NCBI GenBank assembly: GCA_031409515.1
Contig: JANNXJ010000044.1
Span: 1-24,831 of the forward strand
Direction: 5' to 3'
From: SHZI01 sp031409515
GTDB lineage: Bacteria > Pseudomonadota > Gammaproteobacteria > Steroidobacterales > GCA-2729495
Length of the DNA: 24,831 bases
The notes beneath the pieces are model-generated. The model was given only the letters and a program-made list of their open reading frames with translations, searched no databases and was not told where the DNA came from. This document shows, piece by piece, positions 13,933 to 21,319 of the stretch; the first letter of the stretch is position 1; the number at the start of each line of letters is the position of its first letter. Both the position numbers and the translations under genes were made by a program.

Positions 13933-16088
13933 GGGGCCACTTCCAGCACCCGTCCCGTCATGTGGTCCGGCACCGGCACGCCGAAGAGCGTGAGGATAGT
14001 CGGCGCCAGATCCATGATGCCCGGATCCCCGTCCAGCACCTGACGGTTGGCGAAGAGCACGCCGGGCACCAGCCGGGGATCGACGCAGTGGTCGCCGCTC
14101 CAGGCCTTGGTGTTGTCGGTGAAGACGCTGTTCGTCACCCGCCCCGTCGCGCCTTCCCAGGAGGCCCGGTAGCCCGTGTTGTAGCCCGCGATCAGATCCA
14201 GGCCACCCGCCTGGTAGGGGCCCCGGGTGTGGACCTTGTCCACATCGAACATGTCGGTGATCGCCACCTTGCCGGTCTCCGCATCCACGATGCCGGACAG
14301 GCCCGCGATGATCTGCCGCTTCAGGGCCTGGAACTCTTCCCCGGGTGCCACGATCCCGTGGGCCTCGCGCCCCCGCAGGTTGATGTAGATGCCGCCGAGG
14401 CCGAAAGCGTAGGCCTTGGTGCGGGACCAGTCGACGTTGTCGAACCAGTCGCCGCACACCGTGGCGTCGCCCTTGAGGGCCAGCAGGCCCTGGTCCCGCA
14501 GCCACGTGTTCAGGTTGACCCCGCGGCGAAAGCTCTGGAAGCCGTGATCGGAGATCACCAGCAGGAGATCATCGGCACGCAGTTCCGCCCGCGCCCGGCC
14601 CACCATGTCGTCGGCGCGCTTGTACATGTCCCGGATCGCGTGCCGGTACTTCTCGACGTCCTTGCCCCGGTTCGCCGGGTGATCGTCCTCCAGATAACGG
14701 AAGAACATGTGCTGCAGCCGGTCGGTGCCGTCGAAGACGCAGGCCACGACGCCCTCCCGGGACTTCTGCAGGGCGTTGAAGAACATCTGCTCCCGCTCCC
14801 CGTGCTGGTCCAGGGTCTGCTGGATGAACGCCTCCTCGTCGATCACCCCTTCGTTAAGCGCCCAGGTGTCCTCAGCCAGACCGAGGGTGGCGAACTCGCC
14901 GATCAGCTTGGACAGGTACACCGAGTAGTAGCCCGGCCAGGAAATCGGCAGCGCCGGGTTGCCGGGATCGATGTTGATGGGCGTGACATACAGGCCCAGC
15001 TCCGGACCGGCCGCCGTCTCCGCCATCTTCGTAATGTAGAAGCGGGCGATGCCGTGCACGTGGATGCCCGGGGCCGCCTTGTACACGAGCCGGATCCAGG
15101 GCGAGTACTCCTTCTCCTTCAGCCGGACTTTCTGGCCGCCGATAACCAGCTTCGCCTCCTTCCTGGCAAAGTCGGGCCGCAGGGTGAAGGGCAGGAGTAG
15201 CGTGGCGTTGTCGGCCCGGAGTGAATTGTCCGGCCCCGGCAGCGCGGTCACAAACTCCCCGTCCGTCAGGCTGATCAGGAGGCGCAGGCCGCCCGTGCCC
15301 TCGGGGGCGGTGTCGTCCCGGTGCACCTCGGCGGGGTCCGTCGTGAAATAGCTGAAGGAGCCCTGGGTGCCCCGGAGGTCCGGCACGCACATGGCGGACA
15401 ACATCGCGCCCGCAAATTTTTCCGGCGGAAACGTGAGAGGCACCCGGAGGATGTTGCAGGTGATGCCGTGGTCCCCGAGGATGCTCCAGAAGGCGCGACT
15501 CTTGCGCATGTTCCGCAGCAGCGGCTTGCCCAGCGGAATGATCCAGTTGCCCACGCGCATCGTCCGCGCCGACGGCCCGACTTCGGAGCTGGAGAGCTTG
15601 GGCTTGTAGGTGCGCAGGTCCCGGTCGAGGAAGTCGAAGATATTGTGCCGGGACGGGTCGACGCCCGTCATGAAGGACGACCAGGCCACCGGCGAGATCG
15701 ACGGGTAAGTCGTGCGCAGTCGGGAGAAACCGCCCTCTTCCTTCAGCCGCGTGAGATGGGGCAGATCACCGCTGGCCATCCAGCGCTCGGCCAGCGTCGG
15801 ATCGAGCCCATCGAGACCAATCACCACCACCCGCCGGACCTGGGCCTTGCCCGTGAGTCGGCGGCGCCGAAGCGTCCGCAGCGCCCACCGGAACGGCCAG
15901 ATCAGGATGGACACCGCGCCGGCCACCAGGGCCGCCAGCACCCCGAAGAAGGAGCCGATCACCGCAAAGCCCGCGCCCGGACCAACGTAGGCCTCGGCAG
16001 TCAGGGGAATGAGGAGCAGCACCAGCACCGTAGGAGCGCGTTCACGCGCGATCCGCATCGCGATCCGGGAAAAACATTCCATCTTCAT
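13929..16088 (-). CDS. Membrane-anchored alkaline-phosphatase-superfamily phosphodiesterase
   Basis: A 719-residue paralogue of the downstream enzyme. Catalytic landmarks are VVVIGLDGLDP (metal Asp93), TTYPSISPVAWSSFMTG, a DGTDRLQHMFFR segment, LLVISDHGFQSF and AWSGDHCVD. The N-terminus differs: an apparent signal peptide (MRIARERAPTVLVLLLIPLT to AEA, residues 11-33) is followed by YVGPGAGFAVIG, a hydrophobic helix at about 42-64, and the basic RTLRRRR at 71-77. If the signal is cleaved, positive-inside rules place the catalytic domain in the cytoplasm, opposite to its partner. If it is not cleaved, the hairpin also ends inside. The n-region RIARERAPT is REP sequence. The start at 16088 is uncertain: Met3 and Met11 are alternatives and no strong ribosome site is visible. 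The gene begins 12 nt after the sulfotransferase stop and overlaps the next gene by GTGA. Confidence 0.85.
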   Translation of the reverse strand: MKMECFSRIAMRIARERAPTVLVLLLIPLTAEAYVGPGAGFAVIGSFFGVLAALVAGAVSILIWPFRWALRTLRRRRLTGKAQVRRVVVIGLDGLDPTLAERWMASGDLPHLTRLKEEGGFSRLRTTYPSISPVAWSSFMTGVDPSRHNIFDFLDRDLRTYKPKLSSSEVGPSARTMRVGNWIIPLGKPLLRNMRKSRAFWSILGDHGITCNILRVPLTFPPEKFAGAMLSAMCVPDLRGTQGSFSYFTTDPAEVHRDDTAPEGTGGLRLLISLTDGEFVTALPGPDNSLRADNATLLLPFTLRPDFARKEAKLVIGGQKVRLKEKEYSPWIRLVYKAAPGIHVHGIARFYITKMAETAAGPELGLYVTPINIDPGNPALPISWPGYYSVYLSKLIGEFATLGLAEDTWALNEGVIDEEAFIQQTLDQHGEREQMFFNALQKSREGVVACVFDGTDRLQHMFFRYLEDDHPANRGKDVEKYRHAIRDMYKRADDMVGRARAELRADDLLLVISDHGFQSFRRGVNLNTWLRDQGLLALKGDATVCGDWFDNVDWSRTKAYAFGLGGIYINLRGREAHGIVAPGEEFQALKRQIIAGLSGIVDAETGKVAITDMFDVDKVHTRGPYQAGGLDLIAGYNTGYRASWEGATGRVTNSVFTDNTKAWSGDHCVDPRLVPGVLFANRQVLDGDPGIMDLAPTILTLFGVPVPDHMTGRVLEVAP
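16030..16052 (+). repeat. Single REP inside a signal-peptide coding region
   Basis: GTAGGAGCGCGTTCACGCGC on the plus strand. On the coding strand it is read in reverse as the codons for IARERAPT, the basic n-region of the membrane-anchored phosphodiesterase. Confidence 0.9.
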
Positions 16089-16100
16089 CCGGTCATCGTA

Positions 16101-16703
16101 TCAGGCGCGATTGCGATACAGCTCCCGGTCGACGACGGCGGCCATGCGCTCGACATCGAGATGCCCGCCAAGAAACCCATTGATCGCCGCGGCCGTCCGC
16201 CGGGGCTCCGCCAGCGCGTCCCGGTGGGCCACCTCGAGCAGCTGGAAGTTGCGCTTGCTGCGCACTAACAACTGGACGTTGACGAGGTGCTTGCGAAAGA
16301 GGTCGAGGGCCTTCGCGTCGTCCACCGGGTTCGGCTGCTGCTGCCGCTCCAGCATCACGTTCTGGGAGCGGATCACCTCGGCGAGATCCCGGCGGGCGAA
16401 CAGCACGCGATAGGCGTTGTCGTCGGGCAGTTCCTTGAGCAGGTAGGAGATCACCTTGAGCCCCTTGCCCCGGGCATTACGGACCCAGGTTTTGTCCTGC
16501 TGCTCACCGAGACTCTTGACGCTCTCCATTTCGAAGTAACCCCGGGGATTGTCCGGGTCCGCGTGGCGCTGCTCGTCGGTCAGCAGCGGAAGGCCGCCGG
16601 CCTCGAGCATCGCCATCAGCATCGACGTGCCGGAACGGGGCAGCCCGGACACGACGACGACGGGTTCACCATAACGGAGACGCTGGAAAAGGCCGGAGAA
16701 CAT
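16101..16703 (-). CDS. Sulfotransferase-like P-loop protein
   Basis: A 200-residue protein with the sulfotransferase 5-prime-phosphosulfate-binding loop VVVVSGLPRSGTSMLM (residues 15-30) and the 3-prime-phosphate motif RRDLAEVIRSQ. It lacks a signal peptide and is predicted cytoplasmic. It is short compared with typical 250-300-residue sulfotransferases, so the C-terminal part is compact. By family it would move sulfate from PAPS to a hydroxyl or amino group of a glycan, lipid or protein. Here it heads the transcript containing the two phosphodiesterases and is divergent from the glycan operon, which makes sulfation of a surface glycan or lipid intermediate plausible (inference). The ATG at 16703 is the only convenient start and has no clear ribosome site. 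Confidence 0.82.
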   Translation of the reverse strand: MFSGLFQRLRYGEPVVVVSGLPRSGTSMLMAMLEAGGLPLLTDEQRHADPDNPRGYFEMESVKSLGEQQDKTWVRNARGKGLKVISYLLKELPDDNAYRVLFARRDLAEVIRSQNVMLERQQQPNPVDDAKALDLFRKHLVNVQLLVRSKRNFQLLEVAHRDALAEPRRTAAAINGFLGGHLDVERMAAVVDRELYRNRA

Positions 16704-16711
16704 GAGGTGCG

Positions 16712-16717
16712 TATACT
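16712..16717 (+). promoter_or_regulatory. Candidate -10 box in the divergent control region
   Basis: TATACT lies in the very short gap between the divergent sulfotransferase and prenyltransferase genes and overlaps the palindrome GTATAC, so it could serve either strand. No convincing -35 is visible at 16-18 bp. Confidence 0.3.
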
Positions 16718-16723
16718 AATGCC

Positions 16724-16728
16724 AGGAG
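16724..16728 (+). promoter_or_regulatory. Ribosome-binding site that questions the prenyltransferase start
   Basis: AGGAG directly abuts the ATG at 16729, too close to use, but is 6 nt before an in-frame TTG at 16735. Either the TTG is the real start, or initiation at the ATG is weak. Confidence 0.45.
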
Positions 16729-17598
16729 ATGCCCTTGCCAGCACTGCTCGAAGCACTTCGTCCCCACCAGTGGTCCAAGAACCTGTTGCTGGCCGTTCCC
16801 GCCCTGGTGGGCCAGGTCTGGATGCAGCCAGGCGTGGCCACGCAGGTCCTCCTCGCCATCGTGGCCTTCTCCCTCGTGGCCTCCGGCACCTATCTGCTCA
16901 ATGACCTCCTCGACCTGGAGGCGGACCGGGGCCATCCCGACAAACGCCAGCGGCCCTTTGCCGACGGGCGCCTCAAGCCCCTGTGGGGCCAGCTCGGCGG
17001 ACCGCTGCTGGTGGCTCTCGGCTGTGGCCTGGCGGTGCTCACCCTGAACCGGGACACGGTGATCCTGCTGCTCATCTATGTACTCGCCAGCGCGGCCTAC
17101 ACCCTGTGGCTGAAGCGCCTGCTGCTGGTGGACGTGATCCTCCTCGCCGGCCTCTACTCCCTGCGCCTCCTCGCCGGCGGTGCGGCGGCCGGTGTCGAGG
17201 TGTCGTCCTGGTTGCTCGCGTTCTCCATGTTCCTGTTCCTGTCCCTCGCGCTGGCCAAGCGGCTGACAGAACTTGAGGCTGCACCGCATCTGGAATCTGC
17301 CCGGGCTTACCGGCCCCGGGACCGGGAGGCCTTCGCCGCGATGGGGCCCGCAGCCGGGATGCTGTCGATTCTCGTGCTGGCGCTCTATGTGAGCAGCGAA
17401 CCGATCCGCAGCCGCTACGCCGAGCCCGACGCCCTGTGGCTGCTCTGCCCCCTGCTGCTCTACTGGATCCTCCGGGTGTGGTTCCTGGCGTTGCGGGGCG
17501 AACTGCATTCCGACCCGGTCGTGTTCGCGCTCCGGGACCGGGCGAGCTATCTGGTGCTCGCGGGCATGGTCGCGGTTGTCTATTTCGCCACGGGCTGA
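16729..17598 (+). CDS. UbiA-family prenyltransferase (decaprenyl-phosphate phosphoribosyltransferase-like)
   Basis: A 289-residue integral membrane protein with about 8 hydrophobic segments. The prenyl-diphosphate/Mg-binding motif NDLLDLEAD (N58, D59, D62, D66) is followed by RGHPDKRQRPFADG. The N-terminal LRPHQWSKNLLL is characteristic of the subgroup that transfers phosphoribose or related groups to polyprenyl phosphate rather than of ubiquinone enzymes. The usual partners for making decaprenyl-phosphoryl-arabinose (DprE1/DprE2) are not in the window, so the product is uncertain. It is the first gene of the plus-strand glycan operon, and its TGA overlaps the next ATG (TGATG). The start may be the TTG at 16735 rather than this ATG (see ribosome site entry). 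Confidence 0.85.
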   Translation: MPLPALLEALRPHQWSKNLLLAVPALVGQVWMQPGVATQVLLAIVAFSLVASGTYLLNDLLDLEADRGHPDKRQRPFADGRLKPLWGQLGGPLLVALGCGLAVLTLNRDTVILLLIYVLASAAYTLWLKRLLLVDVILLAGLYSLRLLAGGAAAGVEVSSWLLAFSMFLFLSLALAKRLTELEAAPHLESARAYRPRDREAFAAMGPAAGMLSILVLALYVSSEPIRSRYAEPDALWLLCPLLLYWILRVWFLALRGELHSDPVVFALRDRASYLVLAGMVAVVYFATG

Positions 17599-18740
17599 TG
17601 CGGGCGTCAGTGTCCACGCCGGTCGCCATTCCGCCCCGCTTGCGCCTCCTTCAGGCCCTCGACCGGCAGGTGGGTGGCCCACTGGTGCGGTCGGTCCGGC
17701 CCCGCGCGCGGGGCACGCCCGGCGAGCCGCTGACTGCACCCGGTCGCGTGCTCGTGATTCGCCCGGGGGGGCTCGGCGACGCGTTGCTGCTCTGGCCCCT
17801 GCTCGACGCCCTGCGGGTCGCGTGGCCGGCCGCGCACTTCGACGTGCTGGCAGAACGGCGCAACGCAGCTGCCTTCGCACTGAACCCGGCACACGCGGGC
17901 GCCCTCCGGATCCTGCGCTACGACAACGAGCCGCTGCAGACCTGGCGCACGCTCCGCCAGCAGCCCTACGACCTGATCATCGACACCGAGCAGTACCATC
18001 ACCTGAGCATCGTCCTGGCGAATGCGCTCCGGCCCCGGTGGCTGTGCGGCTTCCGCACACTGGACCGGGGCCGTCTGCTGACCCACGCCGCCGACCACGA
18101 CGAAGAGACCTACGAAGTGCGAGCGTTTCTCCGCCTTGGCACCGCCCTGCTCGGCCGGGAACTGCCCTTTGCTCCCGACACGCCCTTCCTGGCCGTGGGC
18201 GCGGACGCTGCGGACTTTGCCCGGTCGGCGCTGCCGGCTGGACTGTCCCGGGTGGTCGCCCTGCTGCCCGGCGCGGGCGGCCCTTACCGGCGCTGGGCAC
18301 CAGGACGCTACGGGGACGTGGGCGCGGCGCTCGCGCGGCAGGGCTGTCACCTGCTCCTGCTGGGGGGCGCCGACGCGGCTGCGGCCGGGCTCCAGATCGA
18401 GGCACTGCTGCCGCCCGCCCAGGTCACCAACCTGATCGGGCGCACCTCACTGGCGCAAACCGCCGCCCTTCTGCAGCGCTGCGCCCTGGCGATCAGCGCC
18501 GACACGGGCGTGCTCCATCTGGCCTATGGCGTTGGCACACCGACAGTGGGCTTGTTCGGCTCCGGTCTGTTCCGCAAGTGGGCGCCCGTCGGGCAGGCCC
18601 ATCGGCTGGTGCGCGTGGGCCTGCCCTGCAGTCCCTGTACGCGCCACGGCCGGGTGCCGCCCTGTCCACATAACGTGGCGTGCATGACCGAACTGAGCAG
18701 CGCCTCGGTGCTCGCGGCGGCCGCCAGCCTGCTGACCTAG
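17598..18740 (+). CDS. Glycosyltransferase family 9 (heptosyltransferase-like)
   Basis: A 380-residue cytoplasmic GT-B glycosyltransferase resembling ADP-heptose:LPS heptosyltransferases. Motifs in order are VLVIRPGGLGDALLLWPLLD (about residues 51-70), YDLIIDTEQYHHL, LLPGAGGPYRRWAP, HLLLLGGADA, NLIGRTSLAQTAALL, and the nucleotide-sugar site ISADTGVLHLAYGVGTPTVG followed by LFG. The C-terminus has a cysteine cluster (CSPCTRHGRVPPCPHNVAC) that may bind metal or form disulfides. The donor sugar is not deducible. The start is the ATG in the TGATG overlap with the UbiA gene, and the longer upstream frame is out of keeping with the family. Confidence 0.88.
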   Translation: MRASVSTPVAIPPRLRLLQALDRQVGGPLVRSVRPRARGTPGEPLTAPGRVLVIRPGGLGDALLLWPLLDALRVAWPAAHFDVLAERRNAAAFALNPAHAGALRILRYDNEPLQTWRTLRQQPYDLIIDTEQYHHLSIVLANALRPRWLCGFRTLDRGRLLTHAADHDEETYEVRAFLRLGTALLGRELPFAPDTPFLAVGADAADFARSALPAGLSRVVALLPGAGGPYRRWAPGRYGDVGAALARQGCHLLLLGGADAAAAGLQIEALLPPAQVTNLIGRTSLAQTAALLQRCALAISADTGVLHLAYGVGTPTVGLFGSGLFRKWAPVGQAHRLVRVGLPCSPCTRHGRVPPCPHNVACMTELSSASVLAAAASLLT

Positions 18741-18773
18741 AGCTTCGGGCCTGACGCGCTATCATCTCCAGCG

Positions 18774-19511
18774 ATGACGGAATCCCGGTACACCGAAGCC
18801 TACTATCGCGAGACCTACGGGACCCGGGGCCTGCAGCGCTTCAGTTCCCACTGGTGGTCGGTGCGCTGGTACGCCGGTATGGCGGACGCCTGCCTGCGAC
18901 GCACGGGAGGTCGCCGGGTTCTGGAGATCGGCTGCGGCCACGGCTTCACCCTGGCCCGCCTCGAGGAGCGGTACGAGACCTGGGGCGTGGATATCTCCGA
19001 CTACGCCATTCGGGAGGCAGCGCACTTCGCTCCCCGCTCCCGCTGCGTCGTGGCCGACGTGGACCAGGGCTTCCCCGCAACCCTGACGCCCGGCAGCTTC
19101 GATCTGGTGGTGGCGAAGTATGTGTTTGAGCACCTGCGGGATCCCGCGCTCGCACTCCAGCGGGCCGCCGCCCTGCTCCGCCCCGGCGGCACTCTGTTCA
19201 TCTCGATGCCCTACACGGACTCGCTCGGCGCGCGCCTGAAGGGCGACGACTGGTACGCGCGCAAGGATCCGACGCATTGTTCACTGCTGTCCCGGGACAC
19301 CTGGCTCGAACTGCTGGGCGCCGCGGGCCTGACGCTCGACCGGGAATCCGCTGACGGCTGGTGGGACGTGCCCTATGTGCGGGGCATTCCGGCCTGGCTC
19401 CAGTTACCCGTGTTCATCCCGCCCACGGCGCTGGCCTGTCTCTCCGGCCGCGCCGTGCTGCCGCCCCGGTGGGGCGAAAACGTGCTCTTCTTTTGCAGCA
19501 AGCCGGCATGA
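18774..19511 (+). CDS. SAM-dependent methyltransferase (class I)
   Basis: A 245-residue cytoplasmic Rossmann-fold methyltransferase. Motif I VLEIGCGHGF is at residues 49-58, the acidic loop WGVDISDYAI follows, then FDLVVAKYVFEHLRDP (motif IV region) and LLRPGGTLFISMPY. The C-terminal half contains YARKDPTHCSLLSRDTW, typical of enzymes that act on glycans or lipid-linked intermediates (inference from similarity of layout). It begins 33 nt after the GT9 gene, the only gap of any size in this operon. No good ribosome site is present before the ATG, and the TATCAT at 18760-18765 lacks a -35. Its stop overlaps the next start as ATGA. Confidence 0.85.
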   Translation: MTESRYTEAYYRETYGTRGLQRFSSHWWSVRWYAGMADACLRRTGGRRVLEIGCGHGFTLARLEERYETWGVDISDYAIREAAHFAPRSRCVVADVDQGFPATLTPGSFDLVVAKYVFEHLRDPALALQRAAALLRPGGTLFISMPYTDSLGARLKGDDWYARKDPTHCSLLSRDTWLELLGAAGLTLDRESADGWWDVPYVRGIPAWLQLPVFIPPTALACLSGRAVLPPRWGENVLFFCSKPA

Positions 19512-21319
19512 CCCGCGCCCGGTGGTGGCTGCCGCTGCTGGCTGCGGGCCTCGCCTACCTCGTGGCGCCGACCGCCGCGCTGGTCTGGGACGACCAGATC
19601 CTCGTCACCCAGCAGCTGCCGTCGTTTCAAAGTTTTGCTGACGTGCTGCAACCTCCGGCGGGTATTCCCCAGTGGTCCTACCCCTACTACCGGCCCGTCG
19701 TCGTGGTCACGTACCTGCTGGATGCCTGGCTCTTTGGCCCGGGCTCCGCCATCGGGCCCCATGCCATGAACGTGCTGTATCACGTGCTCACCACGCTCTT
19801 CGTCGGGCTGCTGGCCCGGCGTCTGCTGGGTCGTAGTGGCGAGGGGGAACTGGCGGCCATCGCGGCGGCCACCCTCTTTGCCGTGCACCCGATCCACACG
19901 GAGTCCGTGAGCTGGGTCGCGGGGCGCAGCGACCTGCTGGCCACGCTGCTGCTGGTCCCGGCACTGCACCTGGCACTGCGCTGGCGGGATGAGGGCATGA
20001 CCTGGCAGCTGCTGGCGAGTCCCGTGCTGTTTCTGCTGGCGCTGCTGGCCAAGGAAGTGGCGATTGCGGGGCTCGCGCTGCTGCCACTGCTGTGGGTATT
20101 GGCGCCCGTTACCGCGCCCGTAGGAGCGCCTTTAGGCGCGCTGGAAAATCGCATCGCGCCTGAAGGCGCTCCTACGGGCCGCTTCGTCATGCAGGCATTG
20201 GCCTGGGTGGGTGCCGCGTGGGTCTGGTGGTCGCTGCGCCTGGCTGGCGGCGCGTCGCTGTCGGTGGCCCCGACCGGCAGCGAGATGCTGTTCTGGAATC
20301 CACTCCGGGCCGCCGCCTGGTATCTGCAGAAACTCGTGGTGCCCTGGCCCCAGGCCAACTTCGCCGTCTGGGAGATGGTGCCGTCGGTGACCGTGAGCCT
20401 CGCGATCCTCGGGGTTGCGGCGCTCGCGCTGCTCGCCAGTGCCCGCCTGTGGTGGCAGAACAAGAACGCCGGGATCCTCCTTGGTATTTGCTGGACGGGT
20501 CTCGCTCTCGGGCCGTCCCTGGCGGCCACCTTGAGCGGGGTCGCGGAAACCCCGGTGGCCGAGCGCTACCTCTATCTCCCCTCCGTGGGCTTTGCCATCG
20601 CCGTCGGCGGCGCTCTGGCCCTGCTGCTCCAGGCCACCGGCAGCGCGGGCGGGCGGCGGCTGGTAGTCGGCAGCTACGCGTTGCTGTGCGCCGTCCTGCT
20701 GGCGCTGTGCCTGCAGCGAGGCCTGGTCTGGCAGAACGATGTCCGGCTCTGGGCCGACGCCACGGCCAGGGCCCCGGACTACGCCCTGCCTTGGGTGGAA
20801 CGGGGCAAGGCCCAGGCCGCGAGTGGCGACGACGGCACTGCCCTCGCCTACTTCGAACGCGCCCGGACGCTGAAGGGCAGCGCGCAGACCCGGGCAGTGG
20901 CCAGTTACAACACGGGGCTGCTCTACGCCCAGCGCAACGAAATCTTCCGGGCCGAACAGGCGTTCCGGGATGCGGTCACCATCAACCCGGCCTACGGCAA
21001 GGGCTACTACGGTCTCGGCCGCATCGGCCTCGCCCGGGCCACAGGACCCGGTGCAGGCGGGCCTGCCGAGCGCCAGGTGCTGCTCGACCAGGCGGCGGCG
21101 GACCTGCAACGCGCCCTCGAGGTCAGTCCGGGCTTTGTGGACGCCTGGGTGCAGCTGGCCCGGGTGCTGGCGGCCCGGGGCGACCCGGGCAGTGCGGTGG
21201 TGGCGCTCGCCAGTGCTGAGCGGCTCGACCCCGCCGTGATGACGCGCCCGGAAGTGCTGGCGTTTAGTCGGTCACTGCAGCAGTCACTCCAGCTTGAGAG
21301 CGGTAACATCCGGCCATGA
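19508..21319 (+). CDS. TMTC-like GT-C glycosyltransferase with C-terminal TPRs, carrying an in-frame REPIN
   Basis: A 603-residue membrane protein. The first 400 residues carry about ten hydrophobic segments and GT-C landmarks: the acidic pair in ALVWDDQILV (Asp28, Asp29), PYYRPVVVVTYLLD, and HPIHTESVSWVAGRSDLLAT, very like the TMTC protein O-mannosyltransferase group. The last 170 residues contain 3-4 tetratricopeptide repeats (for example GLLYAQRNEIFRAEQAFRDA and YGKGYYGLGRIGLA). It should transfer a sugar from a polyprenyl-phosphate donor on the periplasmic side, possibly to proteins. The ATG in the ATGA overlap with the methyltransferase is the start. Codons 205 to about 223 are a REPIN, encoding VGAPLGALENRIAPEGAPT between two membrane helices, so a loop has been lengthened without breaking the frame. 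Confidence 0.86.
   Translation: MTRARWWLPLLAAGLAYLVAPTAALVWDDQILVTQQLPSFQSFADVLQPPAGIPQWSYPYYRPVVVVTYLLDAWLFGPGSAIGPHAMNVLYHVLTTLFVGLLARRLLGRSGEGELAAIAAATLFAVHPIHTESVSWVAGRSDLLATLLLVPALHLALRWRDEGMTWQLLASPVLFLLALLAKEVAIAGLALLPLLWVLAPVTAPVGAPLGALENRIAPEGAPTGRFVMQALAWVGAAWVWWSLRLAGGASLSVAPTGSEMLFWNPLRAAAWYLQKLVVPWPQANFAVWEMVPSVTVSLAILGVAALALLASARLWWQNKNAGILLGICWTGLALGPSLAATLSGVAETPVAERYLYLPSVGFAIAVGGALALLLQATGSAGGRRLVVGSYALLCAVLLALCLQRGLVWQNDVRLWADATARAPDYALPWVERGKAQAASGDDGTALAYFERARTLKGSAQTRAVASYNTGLLYAQRNEIFRAEQAFRDAVTINPAYGKGYYGLGRIGLARATGPGAGGPAERQVLLDQAAADLQRALEVSPGFVDAWVQLARVLAARGDPGSAVVALASAERLDPAVMTRPEVLAFSRSLQQSLQLESGNIRP
20120..20175. repeat. REPIN inside a coding region (loop of GT-C enzyme)
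   Basis: 56 nt. The plus arm is GTAGGAGCGCCTTTAGGCGC, and the minus arm reads GTAGGAGCGCCTTCAGGCGC. It is fully open in the glycosyltransferase frame and is flanked by GCCC/GGGC. Confidence 0.95.

Noticed and set aside
11878..14505. An 875-codon version of the secreted phosphodiesterase
   Set aside because: The first 190 codons overlap the upstream phosphodiesterase in another frame. The GTG at 13932 gives a GTGA overlap and a proper signal peptide.
16666..17892. A 408-codon minus-strand frame opposite the UbiA-type and GT9 genes
   Set aside because: It spans the divergent control region and two real genes, is rich in Arg, Gln and Gly, and has no recognisable fold.
1034..20175. REP copies as a CRISPR array or insertion sequence ends
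   Set aside because: The copies are dispersed, palindromic, of variable spacing and without spacers, and no transposase lies between any pair.
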